A DNA stretch of 64,000 bases from Hysterangium stoloniferum (lineage: Eukaryota > Basidiomycota > Agaricomycetes > Hysterangiales > Hysterangiaceae): NCBI GenBank assembly GCA_015178975.1, contig WHVD01000261.1, positions 1 through 64,000 on the forward strand, read 5' to 3'. This document shows, piece after piece, positions 24,023 through 35,438 of the stretch. Each line of letters opens with the position of its first letter. The stretch's first letter is position 1. Position numbers and translations under genes: made by a program. The notes beneath the pieces were generated by a model. It had not been told where the DNA came from and ran no database searches. It saw only the letters and a list, made by a program, of their open reading frames with translations.

Positions 24023-24682
24023 TTATGCTTTCCGGAAAGCATCAGAGGCGGCGATGAACTCAGCTAGGGCTTCAAGGCCCTTGTAGGTGCCGAGGATAAT
24101 GGGGAGTGATAGGTCTTGAGAGGCAGTGCGGAGGGTGTGGTGGTGTTCCTCATGAAGGGGGGACTCGGAAAGGATGTGGAGGTGGGACTGGATGTCTTCT
24201 GTGCCACATGGACAGGAGGTGGGGAGGTTGGGGAGGAAAAATTGGTAGTAGGCGCCGAAGAACCTGTGGCCCAAGATGGCCTGGATGATGTGTGTGTGGA
24301 CATGGCAGGGACCACCATATTCCTTGTGGAACTCAGCAGGGGGTTTGTGGAGCATGATGGCAGCTTGGTTGGTGTGGGGGAGGCGGAGCCAGTCTCGTTG
24401 CCAAAGTTTTAGGGAGCAGGACTTGGCATGTTCCAGGGCCCAGGAGACAGTGGAGTGGATGATGATGGGGCGGGTAACAGCTTCTTTTGCGAGGAAGTCG
24501 GCCTCTTCATTGCCTTGGAATCTCTTGTGCCCGGGGATCCAGGAGAGGGAGACATGGTGGGATGGGTCAACTAGAAAAGAGTCAATGTGTTTGTGGAAAA
24601 TGATGGAGGTGCACTGGCTGGGATGGTCTGAGAGGTCATCAATGGATCTGAGCACAGCCTGATTGTCAGAGAAGACGAGAAG
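24023..24682 (-). pseudogene. LINE RNase H domain and C-terminal Cys/His motif
   Basis: The frame begins at FSDNQAVLRSIDDL (RNase H beta-strand with catalytic Asp), continues to HVSLSWIPGHKRFQGNEEAD (the His/Asp-containing C-terminal RNase H motif), and then a helical region up to CPCG....H typical of the tail of fungal LINE ORF2 proteins. The endonuclease and reverse transcriptase are absent because of 5' truncation, so the open frame of about 210 codons is a fragment and not an independent gene. Confidence 0.8.
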
Positions 24683-24697
24683 TCATGTGGCAAGGCT

Positions 24698-25239
24698 CTC
24701 TTGTTCTGTGACCACCACCTGCCTCTGGGGTTGGGACCCCCATGCTTGTGGTAAAAGGACAGAGAGGTGGATGACAGTGAACAGGCTTGGGGAGCCTCTG
24801 AATCCACTGCTCTGTCAAAGTCGGCAGCCTTCAGCTGTGCACCAGTGTCGCCTGCAGACCATCACTGGCACCCCTACACCATGACCACAGCCTGGCAGTG
24901 GTCTTTTCTTCCTACCCACCCCCAACTCCAGCATTTACTTATGAACTAGCTGTAAGAATATGCAACGGGTTTTCATGTGGGTGAGAGGATGACAAAGTCC
25001 CTACCGAAATACATGTGATGACTAAGCTACTGTAAAGTACGAAATAGCTGAGCGTCTACAACATGCAATACTATGACTTCTAACACTAGCAATGCAAGAC
25101 TTCAGTGTGCCTGCAGCCATCATTGATGCCTGTTAGCAGGATCTTGGGCTCTTCCTGGGGCCTCGGCCCAAATGACATGCACTGTTCACTGGGCAAGTTC
25201 AGTGCAATCACCTCTCTTTATTCAACCATCCTACCAACC
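24698..25239. other. Unassigned sequence right of the LINE
   Basis: This is presumably the DNA into which the LINE inserted. Short frames exist, but I recognise no domain or terminal repeats. Confidence 0.4.
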
Positions 25240-25394
25240 ACCACTCACTCTGACACTGGCCTGCTTCCTCTTTATTCCCCTGTAGATACTATAGTAGCTA
25301 CACTCTATACAATGCTACAGAACTGCTATGTATCTTCATTATGCTATGTGGTATACAAATGTATTAAAAATAAATAAATAAAAAATAAAAAATT
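25240..25394 (+). mobile_element. LINE 3'-end fragment 1
   Basis: It ends with AACTGCTATGTATCTTCATT, ACAAATGTATT and an A-rich tail (25,360-25,394), matching the 3' end of the LINE at 21.1 kb. The left boundary is approximate. Confidence 0.65.
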
Positions 25395-25403
25395 GTGATC
25401 ATG

Positions 25404-26091
25404 TGGATACCCTTGTGAAAGAGGCGGTCAACTTCCACCCCCCCTCCTCCATTCCACCACCTCTTGGGCCCTGGAGTGTGTGGAAGCTCATGCTCTGAAG
25501 TGCTGGCACAAGGAATGGCTCCACCTCCCACACCACCCTTACTGCCATGGCCCTCCACAAACCCTCCACCTTGCAACTGTTGAAGTTCCACAAGGAATAT
25601 GGAGGGCCCCAACCATATCCACACTCACATTGTCCAGGCCATCATTGGCCATGGTTTCTTTGGTGAGTACTACCACCAATTTCTCCCTGACCTACCCTCA
25701 TCCTGCCCCTGTGGCACAGTGGCCATCCAGTCCTGCCTCTATGTCTTCCTCTATATGAGGAACACCGCCACCTCCAAATTGACACCTCGCAGGACCTGTC
25801 CCCCTCCACCATCCTCAGAACCCATAAAGGGATCATCACTCTAGGAAAATTCATTGATGCCTCTAATGCCTTTGGCAAGATGTAGCCCCCCCCAGTTCTT
25901 CCCTTTTTATTTTCTCTTCTCTTTTCTCTGCCCTCTCACCCTCCCCTCACTCTACAATTGACCTGCATACCCACACCTACTCGCCCTATTACCTACATAT
26001 TTATCCACCTACCATTAGGGTACCTGCTCCCAACTGCTATGTATCTATGTTATGCGATGTGGTATACAAATGTATTAAAAAAAAAAAAACG
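25404..26091 (+). mobile_element. LINE 3'-end fragment 2 with decayed RNase H tail
   Basis: Plus-strand translation across frames gives DTLVKEAV, FHKEYGGP, HTHIVQAIIGHGFFGEYY and FIDASNAFGKM, matching the minus-strand LINE frame at 24,023-24,682 with frameshifts. It ends ACAAATGTATT plus 13 A at about 26,078-26,091. Confidence 0.75.
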
Positions 26092-26099
26092 ATCACATG

Positions 26100-26391
26100 G
26101 TTCCAGGCCATCTTGGGCCATGGCTTTTTCAGTGCTTACTACCAACATTTCCTCCCCAACCTCCCCATCTCCTGTCCGTTCATTGCCGCCTCCGATGCTT
26201 TCCAGAAAACATAACCAGTCCACCATCCCAGCCCTCCCCTTCCCTACATTTGACCCTCTTGTCCATACCAACCAGCTACATATGTACACATCCTGCTGCT
26301 CCCCCACCTACTGTACCATTAGGGTACTTTCCTCCCAACTGCTATGTATCTTAGTTATGTGATGCAGTATATAAATGTATTTAAGACAAAA
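26100..26391 (+). mobile_element. LINE 3'-end fragment 3, internally deleted
   Basis: FQAILGHGFFSAYYQHFLPN is joined directly to IAASDAFQKT, so about 220 bp of the usual sequence are missing. It ends TATAAATGTATTTAAGAC and an A-rich run. Confidence 0.7.
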
Positions 26392-26897
26392 AAGAAGTGA
26401 GCACATGATCTGATACAAATGGCTATTGTAAGACAGTATCACTCTCAGTACCCATTCATAAGTCTATATACTTTTATAAATACTCCTAGAATTATAAAAA
26501 TTGCCATGTATTGGTGTAAGGGAGTGAGACTCCCTACACTGTGATTTGGTAATATTTGGTCCCATCATTGTCCATTCCTCATTGTTCTCACTTCCCATTG
26601 TTCCCCAGTAGTATTATATTATGTGTTAACTTTTCAGTGAAAATATGACCAGACCTCTAGAGGATGAGTGCAATATGGTCTGAGAGGTTAACAGTTATTC
26701 ATTCACTCGTTTATTGTTTTTGTACAAGATGTAGTAGTAGAAATAAAGAAAGAAGCATGGGAGGTAAAATATAATCAGGAATATATTTTAGGATACCTCT
26801 CACAACTATCCTGTGTGATGCAAGACTTGTCTTTGTATGAACATGTCAATGCATGGCTTAAATGTGAAGGGTTATTTATGTCTACCTATCCACTCCT
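26392..26897. other. Unassigned sequence, possibly left part of the hAT relic
   Basis: A small hairpin GTAAGGGAGT/ACTCCCTAC lies at about 26,516-26,538. The last 150 bp may encode decayed N-terminal transposase sequence. I found no terminal inverted repeat. Confidence 0.35.
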
Positions 26898-27555
26898 ATG
26901 GACTCACTATCACATACCAGGGATATGAAGGAAAGATTAGTGATTAGTTTTATCACTGATGCTTGGACATCCCCAAACCATAAAGTGTTTGTGGTGTTCT
27001 CAGTGCATTTGGAGTACAATGGTGTACCACTTAGCATACCATTAGATATAATTGAGGTTGTGAGGGTGAGGGATTACTTATGATGATGACAAGATGACAG
27101 TTAACAATGGTTTAGTCACATACATGACTGGAACTTGCCACAGTCTTTGCAAAGATGCTAGAAAATTTTAAGCTTGCAGAAAAGGTGTGGTGGATGACAA
27201 AATGATTTACTCCATGATGAAAACTGCTGTAGATCTTGAGCATGACCTACAATAATGCATCTAACAATGATGTCATGATCAGAAAGCTTGAGGACATGGT
27301 TGTGGCTCTACAAGTCATACTTGGTGCTTCCTGCATGTTGTCAACCTTGTAGCTAAATCGGTGATACAACAATTTGATGTGAAAAAGAAAGAGGCCAATG
27401 GTGTGCTCAATGGAGGGGCTGGCAGCACAGTCAACAAGGTTTTGATTATGCAACTGGCCGAGTTGGATGAGTTGAGTGCTGGAATGGCAGGTGAGGATGC
27501 CACAATAGTTGTGGGTGGCAAGGAGCTGGCAGACAATGATGAACTTCATCTTTAG
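26898..27555 (+). pseudogene. hAT-family transposase relic
   Basis: The first frame (26,898-27,080) contains ISFITDAWTSPNHKVFVVFS, the start of the hAT RNase-H-like catalytic fold with its first Asp, followed by a beta-strand pattern HLEYNGVPLSIPLDIIEV. Later frames give MTGTCHSLCKDA and a segment near CFLHVVNLVAKSVIQQFDV that matches the CxxHxxNL motif region of hAT transposases, followed by an acidic linker. At least three frame changes and stops break it. The C-terminal dimerisation domain was not found. Confidence 0.75.
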
Positions 27556-27599
27556 TGACCCTAATTAAAGAAGGAAGCTTAAACCATCAACCAGAGCAT

Positions 27600-28478
27600 G
27601 GAGAGAGTACTGACCAAACAGAACCCCAATTGCCCCCACTGCTGGCACCATAGCACACCATGCCCTGGTCACTCCCTTGACCAATCCCACTACTCCGATC
27701 CTTTCCTCTCTCCCTCCTTTAACAATGCACTGGCTTGAGTCACAAATACACCTGCCATCACCACCACATTGACCTGCCAAATGCTCTCTGGACTCCCAAC
27801 TATCCACACCCATCATTCCCTGTGAAAACCCAATGGAGCCTCACCAACTAGGGCCAATTGGTGATGCTATTACACATGACATTCCATCCGCTGAGCTACC
27901 CCTTACTTCTCCTCCCTTAAGTGAGAAGGCAAAGGGGAAGCAAAAGGCCATCAATGCAAATAAGATGGAAATCAAGGAAACCCTGATGATAGGGAGTACA
28001 ATTAGTGATGACATTTGGGTGTGAATAGCAATCAACTCCATTCAATGCAGTTTACCATCACGAAAGTCCTAAGCCAGCTGCTTCCAGCATTGCAACAACC
28101 CTTACTTGAAGGTAGGATAAATGACTGCAAAAAACTAGTGTCACTGGGTGAGGCCATGCATGACTACTACCTGCTTATCAACAATGCAACAGAAGTGGAA
28201 AGGTTAAAAGGAATTGTCTCAGGAATTAAATTGTCCCCATTCTGATAGTTATCAGCCACCTCCCCTTGCATCCCTCCCGAAACCTCTACTTCTACCCCTC
28301 TCACCAATCTCATTGACCTACTCAAAGGGTTACTTAGTCAATGACATTCAAACAGACTCCAGCAAAAGAACCATGGATGGTGACACTCCCCAACAACCCT
28401 TTCCTCCTCTTCTTTTACAACTAGCTCTCGACCCTGTTAAATTGAGTCATACTAGCAGTGTTTCCCAGGGTCAGGTAG
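27600..28478 (+). pseudogene. Relic of the Gypsy ORF3-type accessory protein
   Basis: The proline-rich frames at 27,600-27,840 lead into KAKGKQKA, a TGA stop after DDIWV at 28,021, and then KVLSQLLPALQQPLLEG with a helical segment to 28,245. The same order occurs in ORF3 of the family-E element: KAKEMQKA at about 46,630 and RRVLSQLVPVLQQPVLHG near 47,420. Sequence identity is moderate, so it is a diverged relative rather than a recent copy. It is truncated by the LTR at 28,479. No function is known to me. Confidence 0.65.
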
Positions 28479-29110
28479 TGTGAAGAGTGGTGGAGGTTCT
28501 AACCATTCTATATATGAAGAATATCAACTGTTTAGGTACGACACAATGATGTATTGACTATCTAAGTCTAATACAGACCAAACACATATTGACTATCTGG
28601 TTCAATACGGTTGCAAGGAGTAGCTATCTTAAGTAGAATAGATAGCTAAGACAAATGAAGGAGAATCGACTTTGAAGTACAATTCTGAGCAACTGCTGGA
28701 GTGTTTAAGGAAATAACGAGAGAGTTGAATAAACAGAGTAGCACAGATATAGTCCATGTGGATTGAGATAATGGCTCAAGTTTTGACTAGTGTAGTTTGA
28801 AACTGTGATTGCGCTGGTAGTTAAGGCCCATCTGTGACAGTCAAGACAATACCCCAATCACAACTTGCAGGACACTAAGTGGGTGTCTGGGCAAGTCGTG
28901 GTTATGGGGTAAAAAGTGTCTGAGTTCTAACTATCGGCACTAGAATACATAGGTCTGGCACATATATATGTGCCCACAAGAGTCAATGTACTGAATGCAT
29001 AGGTCATTGAACTAAATATATGCATATATTAAAATAGACAGAAAATAGAAATAATAATGGAAATATAGTGTGGGCTCATCCAGACTATATTTCAGAGTAT
29101 ATTTCACAGT
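28479..29110 (-). repeat. LTR, family A, cut by the next LTR
   Basis: It begins TGTGAAGAGTGG and matches 55,738-56,367. The last bases (ACCTCTCACA end) are missing because the family-D LTR starts at 29,111. Orientation was inferred from relation to family E. Confidence 0.8.
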
Positions 29111-29868
29111 TGTTATGACCAGAATTCCTGACAGACTCCAGGCACTAACTTATATGCACCTGCACCCTATACACACCAGTTGTCAGTTTACCGGAATTCC
29201 TGCTGGACTCCGTATGTCAGACTTGTCCACATTCGACTTTGTTACATCATGTATCAGTCACTGGAATACCCGCCAGACTCCGCCCCTGTCTATGTCTGAC
29301 TCTGTCCCATGCATCAGTCACCGGACCCCACTTGGAAAACCCATCATCCCTCTAACTGAGCCCCATTCCCGTTTTAGTCAAATGACCTGTCACAATTTGG
29401 ACTCTGCTCCCACTCCATTCCCATTATGGTTTTATGACCTGTCACAATTCAGACTCCACTCCATTCTGTTCTGTTCCTAATACCAAGTTTGGTGTTTACT
29501 TATCTCATTTTATGTTTGCTAGTTTCATTTTCATTATTACTAAATTTGGTATGTTATTCATTCCACGGTCTATGTAGTCTGGCAGATGTTGTACATACAT
29601 TCCAGTCAGAAAATCAGGTTAGATTCCCCCCAGTAATCTAATATATTTTCCGCTCTAAACTCCTCCTTGAACTACACCACTCCCACTAGTCAGAGCCCAT
29701 GGGCTCCGACGCTTCTATCTCTCTTATTTATCTCAACTCCCCGACCTCTCAACCCATGACCCCCAACCTACAACCCCTTGACCCACAAACCCCAGGATTC
29801 CCATCTGCCTGTCTGAAATTGGACAACACGATCTCACGAGGGTGCAGCCTATAAGCTGAAGCCAAGTG
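29111..29868 (+). repeat. LTR, family D
   Basis: It starts TGTTATGACC and matches 58,590-59,394 through GTGCAGCCTATAAGCTGAAG. The final 50-60 bp are missing or replaced. Confidence 0.8.
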
Positions 29869-30492
29869 TCAGGAACTAGAAAACCCGCTGGCCTCCGGGC
29901 CCCCGGACCCCATCCTACATGCTCTCAACCCTCTATATTGTATAGTTACAATAACCAGAGTTCCCACCGGAGCCCGCATGTCAACTTATTTATGCCCAAC
30001 TCTCTGTATGCACCCCACCCTATCTGTACCCAACTCTCTATACCCACTACTGGATAACCCGCTGGGACCTGGACTCCACCCTATATACACCCGACTCTCT
30101 GTATCTCACGGACCAGTCACTGGACTCTGACCGGACTCCTGGAACCCCTCTAACAGAGCATAGAACCCTGCTCTTGTTATGGTCAAACAGTTTGTCATGT
30201 GTCTCATGTACCAGTCATTGGACTCCACCGGACTTCGAACTCCACCCTATAACACCCCACACTCTGTATCTCACAGAACAGTCACCAGACCCCAACCGGA
30301 CTTCTGGAACCCCTCTAACTGAGCCCTGCTCCAGTTATGGTTAAATGACCTGTCATGATTTGTTCTCCACTCCCATTCTGTTCCGTCCCTAATTCCCAGT
30401 TTAGTATTTACTTGTTCCATTTTATGTTTAATAGTTCTGCCTCTCATTAATACCAGATTTGGTATTATGACATTTCAAAGTCTATATAAGTC
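29869..30492 (+). repeat. Diverged family-D-like LTR fragments in tandem
   Basis: From about 29,945 the sequence again resembles the beginning of LTR D (CAGAGTTCCCACCGGAGCC) and continues with partial duplications of its CCGGACTC- and CTGTATCTCAC-containing middle, ending in a GATTTGGTATTATGACATT region shared with LTR D. Confidence 0.6.
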
Positions 30493-30708
30493 TTCTGTCT
30501 ACTTTTTATAAGAAAAAACATGCTTGTTGTGGACCTGCCACACTGCGCTTCTATTGTTCCGATCACATGATCCTGTCTGTTATTGTTCTAGTGGAGACTA
30601 CAAGAATTGTGCGATCTCCTGCACATTGTCCTCATTCTCACCATTGTCTCCACCATGCTCCTCTTTGTTTAACTCCTTACTAAGACTCTGCATTGTCTTC
30701 GACCAACA
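30493..30708 (-). repeat. Truncated 3' LTR of the Copia element
   Basis: It matches 35,487-35,704. The distal 50 bp are replaced by family-D-like LTR sequence. Confidence 0.8.
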
Positions 30709-30734
30709 CTCCCCCTCAATTCGAGGAGTCTCCA

Positions 30735-32990
30735 TGCCTAGTCTGTCACATACATAGGTATTGGTACTGGTGCAACTCCAATACTTTTGTCATGATATCT
30801 GTGGGGTTCTCCTTCAATCAAATATAGGTAAGTGTTGCTTCATTAGAAGCCACTTTTTCGTGGATGAAATGATATGCTATATTGATATGTTTTGTGTGAG
30901 CATGATATGTCAAATCTTGTAAAATGGTAATAGCTCCTAAGTTATCAGATTGAATGGATGTTGGTTGGTCCTGGTCGAAACCTCATGACAAAGCCAGATG
31001 AGTTGTTTGGCACCTTCGGTTAACACTTTGTACTCAGCTTCAGTTGTTGATAGGGATACTGTTCATTGTTTTTTAGAGCTCCAGGCAATACACACTCCTG
31101 TTACGACCGTGTCGCAACCCTATCGGCCCCGAGGTTATCGCCACTTGTCAACGTTTCAAGTCATCCTCTCGGAAACCATCGGCACCGAAGCTGACGAATG
31201 TTTCGCGAAGATCAAACTCCATTTATGCCCACGTCAAAATAACTCGTATTGTCTGGTCAAACTTTGATACGTCCCCTTTATTATGTTGATCCGTTCAATC
31301 TTATGTTTCGCATATGTCTATCTATATTTGTAGTCCTTGAACCATTTCCTTTTACCGTAATCCTGCTCTCGTTTATCATCGGCCTCCGAACTAATCATAA
31401 ACTTCCCGTTCCTAGTCAAGCTTATTGTTAATACCGTGTTCCGCCCTTCTCCCCATTAGTATTTTCCAGACGCCTGTTACTTGTATATGAACCCGCTGTA
31501 ATTGTAGTTACTAGGCAATCAGAATATCGACTCAGAATACCCTCATACGTCTGTAGCAGTCTCATACTAGAAGAATCTCCCTTCCGCCTTCGCGTGCGCT
31601 CGCCCACTCTCGGCCCCGACCCCTTGGCCCGACACTTGACTTGTCCTTCGATTCCGATCGGTATCACGCCGAAAGGTACTCATTAGGACTAGTCTTCGCC
31701 CGCCCGAAATTTAAGGACATCCTACGGATATTTGCGAGGGCGCAGCACATAAGCTGAAGCCAAGTCCTTCCGATCGGCCCCCGTCGGCCACCAACATTAG
31801 TCAGTTTCCAGTTCTTAACAACTCCCCCAATTATCACCATATGTCCTCCAATCGAAAGTGCATCAGACCAATTAGCAAAGTCTGAGTCCACAAAAACCTC
31901 AAGCTCTATATCAGCATCCTTTTTGAATGTAATACTTGCATCATGTGTTCCCTTGAGGTAATGAAGAGCATGTTTGACAGCCATCCAGTGTTCCTGTTCA
32001 TATGAGGTGGTGAACTGGCTGAGTTGTTGTACAGTGAATGCAAGGTCAGGCCTGTGTACCTAGGGTGGTGTACATGAGTGAACCTATTGCCTTTGCATAA
32101 GGGACATCGATTTTGGGTGAGTCTGTAGTTTGAGATGTCTTGAACTTTACAGATGTATTGAGTGGGGTTGAGACAGTGTTTGCATTCTGCATATGGAAAT
32201 GTGCAAGGATAATGTCGATATATGGTCCCTGTGAAATTTTTAGAATGCCTTCCTCGTGATTCCTTTCAACATGTATCCTGAGGATCTTTTTCATCTCTCC
32301 TAAATCCTTCATTACATACTTCCCATTTAAGTCTTTCTTTATCCTTGCCATCCCGTCTTTAGAGTTAGCAAACAGTCCAGGGTCATCGACATAGACAGAT
32401 ATGATGTGGATATTCGATCCAGACCTCCTAATAAAAACACATTCATCAGCCAAACTATGGATGTATCCAAGGTCAAGTATTGTGTCTCAAAGCCTTTGGT
32501 GCCAGGCTCATCCCACCTGTTTCAATCCATAGGGTGCTCGATGGAGTTTTAGTATGTGTCCTGTTTTATCATTGAATCCTTCTGGCTGTCACATGTAGAT
32601 TTCTTCTGCTAAGTTTGAGTTTAGATATGCTCCTTTGATGTCCATCATGTGGATCTCCCAGTCTCGGTGGTTTGCAATTGCCAGTAAGAGTCACAGTGAG
32701 TCAAATTTGACAACAGGAGAGGTGATATCATAGTAATCCAGTCCTGGTCATTGCATGAAACCTTGGGCTACAAGTCATGCCTTTACATTCTCAAAGTCTC
32801 CATCTGGTGTAGTTTTGACTGTGTAAACCCACTGGCAGCCAATCACAGTATGTCCTGGAGGTAGGTCCACAAGCTCCAATGTACCAATTTCATGATGCTG
32901 GTTCATCTCGGTCTGCATAGCTGATTCCCATATTGGTGCATCTGCTCATGCTACTGCTTCAGTGTAGCTGCTTGGTTCTGTAACAATCAC
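30735..32990 (-). pseudogene. Copia reverse transcriptase and RNase H, split by a solo LTR
   Basis: From 32,990 leftwards the RT is readable through several TGA codons (KA-stop-LVAQGF, DSL-stop-LLLAIA). The catalytic box is YVDDPGLFA, so both Asp are present. The frame at 32,453-32,046 continues into the connection domain. RNase H (FVDSDFANWSD) runs to IIGG at 31,821, and the solo LTR interrupts. On the other side CIAWSS and VSLSTTEAEY resume at 31,098, with TTEAEYK and KQLIW following to about 30,950. Confidence 0.85.
31099..31820 (+). repeat. Solo LTR, family C, TSD ACTCC
   Basis: The 722-bp sequence starts TGTTACGACC and ends CTTAACA. ACTCC lies on both sides (31,094-31,098 and 31,821-31,825). 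It inserted into the Copia RNase H codons, whose frame joins across it. It resembles family B at both ends and in GCGCAGCACATAAGCTGAAG (31,740 on). Confidence 0.95.
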
Positions 32991-33005
32991 ATGACTGCTG
33001 AATGC

Positions 33006-34482
33006 TCAGTCTGTTGATTCAGTTCCAGGGTCATTGAGTATCCTGTAATTCGGTTTATTGGTAGTACGACTGCTCTGACAGAGCTCATGTGATGGAACTT
33101 CAGTGTTAGGGGGATCTGGAGTGGTTGCTGCAGATGTCTGTGGGGTTGCAGGTTCATTTTCTGGTTGCCACTCATATGTGTCATCCTCCCCCTCGAGCAG
33201 TGTAATCTCAGCAATGCTTTCATGCTCATCTGGGATAGGGAACAATTTACAGTCTGCCTTGTCAAAGGTGATATTACATGACACTTGGACACGTCGGGAT
33301 TTGTTGTTGTAATACTGCCAGGCCTTGGCATTTTCAGCAACTCCAATGAAGAGGTGAGCTTCAGCTTTGGGATCAAGTTTAGTGTGGTGTTGATCAGGTA
33401 CCATAACCCAACAGGTGGTGCCAAATTCTTCGAGTTTTGAAACATCAGCTTTTCTCCCAAAGAAAACTTGGAATAGGGTAGTGCTGCTTATGAGAATCTG
33501 TGTCAATGATTGGTTTTTGATGTAGCAGGCATAGGATACAGCTTCTGGTCATAATGTTTTGGGTAGCTTTTTGGCAAATATCATAGCACATGTGTGTTCA
33601 AGTAAGGTGCGGTTTAGTCATTCAGCAATTCCATTTTGTACTGGTGAATAAGGTGCCGTAGTTTCCATGATAATGCCATTTTTAGCACAGAAATCCTTGA
33701 ATGGTTTGTTGACATATTCTCCACCATTATCTGAGTGAAAATGTTTGAGTTTGTTACTGGTTTGGGTCTCGAGGAATGCTTTGAAGGTTTCGAAGTATTT
33801 TAATGCTTTATCCTTCATATTTCCAAAGTAAACTGCTGAATACCTGGATTTAGCATCAGTGTATGAGTAGAAATACTTTTCACGTGCTGGCCCTTCAACC
33901 TGTGCTGACCCCCATACATCTGACACAACAAGGTCACCAATCCACTCAGCATTTTGGGTTGCCTGCTGTGGAAATGGCTCAACATGTTGTTTACCTTGAA
34001 TGCAAGCTGTACATTGAGTTGGTGCTTGTGACTCATGAATTTCCAAGCCTATAACCAAGTTATTCTTTTTGAAGGTTTTGATCGTCTAGTAATTGACATG
34101 TCCAAGAATATGGTGCCATTTGTCCCAGGTGTGTCCATATACTACAGTGACAAATTCCTGCTTCTGACTGGTTTTCTTGACATGTGCTCTCATCTGATAC
34201 ATGCTACCAACTTTCCATCTCATGCCAAATATTGTTCCTGAGTTTAAATTGTACACCAACTGGAGTGAAGAGTGCCAAATGTCCATTACTAGTAAGTCAT
34301 CCTACACTGATGAGGTTGTTTGGGGCTTCAGGTGCATGTTTGAAATCTCTGAGTATAATGGAATAGATTTTTTCGCCGACCTTGAACTCTAATGTGACTG
34401 ATCCTCTTTTGTTTTTAGTGATGCGCCAGGTGCAATCCCTGTGATTTCCTTGGAGTAGGTAATGAAGTCCTGTTTGTTCCAT
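33006..34482 (-). pseudogene. Copia protease remnant and integrase
   Basis: A decayed protease region precedes the GAG-pre-integrase segment (WHHILGHVNY near 34,090) and CTACIQGKQ. The integrase core follows: first Asp in DLVVSDVWG, second in HSDNGGEY and Glu in PYSPVQNGIAE. Immediately after, GIAE-stop-LNRTLLEH has TGA where the family has Arg, and KTL-stop-PEAV has TGA for Trp. The downstream frame encodes the usual linker with YNNKSRRVQVSCNITFDK. Confidence 0.85.
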
Positions 34483-34483
34483 G

Positions 34484-35353
34484 CTATGTGTGTTGAGGCT
34501 GTAGATCAGCCAACCAGTCAGACATTGAGGTTGAGGTTAATGCTATATTAGCCATGAATGCAAAATCAGGTTGTTCAGCTTGCTTAGCTGTGTCCGTGTC
34601 TCTAGGTTTGAACCATTTGGGTGTCTGGCCTTCTTTGCTGCCCCCTTTCGCCCAACAATCTGCCACATACAAGTGTCCTTTCTTGCCACAGTTATGGCAT
34701 GTGCCTTTTGTGGCTCCTGGTCTTTCACTGGCTTTGAGTGCTGTTTGTCGCACTGCTCCAGCCTGCTAAGCCTGATCCTCATCTAGGATCCTAGATATGA
34801 GTATATTCGATGACACAGCTACTCCACTGGCATTAACTGCTGTGATGAATGTCGACCAAGAGTCTGGAAGTGATGTAAGCAATGTATTTGCAAAGTCCAA
34901 GTCAGTGATTGATTGTCCTCATGTACTTAGTTCTTGTCAAAGACTCCGAAGTTTGCATATGTGCTCCTCCATACTAGTGCCATCTTCTGCAAATGTCCTG
35001 AAAAATTCTCGACGTAAGTTGACAACACCGACCGCCCCCCTAGACTCAAATATGTCTTGTAGTCTAGTCCAAATTTTGTGTCCAGTCATCCCATCGTCAA
35101 TATAAACTTGATGTTTATCAGATATACATAAGAAAATCTCTTTTCTAGTTTTCTTGTCTTTCTTGATCCAATCTGTGATCACCAGTTGTTCCTGGGAATC
35201 ATTGACATTGGTCAAGATCAGTTTCATCTTCCTGCCATTGGCTATCTCCCATAATTCTAGATCATCCAGGATCACCATGAGGCATCATCTCCATGCTGTG
35301 TAGTTATCTCCATTGAGTGGATTAATCTTGAAGATGGTGTTGGTGTTTGACAT
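34484..35353 (-). pseudogene. Copia gag remnant with zinc knuckle
   Basis: The ATG at 35,353 starts MSNTNTIFKINPLNGDNYTAW. A TGA replaces the expected Trp a few codons on, then the capsid-like region (DLELWEIANG...HKIWTRLQDIFESRGA) continues to about 34,937. A zinc knuckle CHNCGKKGHLYVADC lies at about 34,690; its His-to-last-Cys spacing is five instead of the usual four, a possible defect. Frameshifts lie between the two parts. Confidence 0.8.
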
Positions 35354-35438
35354 TGTAAGTGATTGTTACAGGTAGTTTTTTCTTTCTTTAGATGTGATAG
35401 TAGATGGTGATGATTATGTATGCCCGGGGCCCATAACC

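Larger units (their letters stand above)
21115..24697 (-). mobile_element. 5'-truncated LINE retrotransposon, interrupted by an LTR element
   Basis: The outer limits are 15-bp target-site duplications, TCACGTGGCAAGGCT (21,115-21,129) and TCATGTGGCAAGGCT (24,683-24,697), with one mismatch. Reading the minus strand, the element starts abruptly inside an RNase H domain at 24,682, runs to 23,941, is interrupted by an LTR element, resumes at 21,222 and ends in a poly-A tail (T-run at 21,130-21,141). Without the insert it is about 0.83 kb. Its 3' terminal sequence (TATGTATCTTAGTTATGCGATG) recurs in three plus-strand fragments at 25.2-26.4 kb. Confidence 0.85.

Noticed and set aside
24106..24412. 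Plus-strand ORFs over the LINE RNase H region
   Set aside because: They are shadows of the minus-strand LINE frame, which has clear RNase H motifs.
28479..28490. LTR A at 28,479 as the 3' LTR of the ORF3 relic's own element
   Set aside because: Its orientation (starting TGTGAAGAG) is opposite to that expected by comparison with family E, and no polypurine tract precedes it, so it is more likely an insertion.
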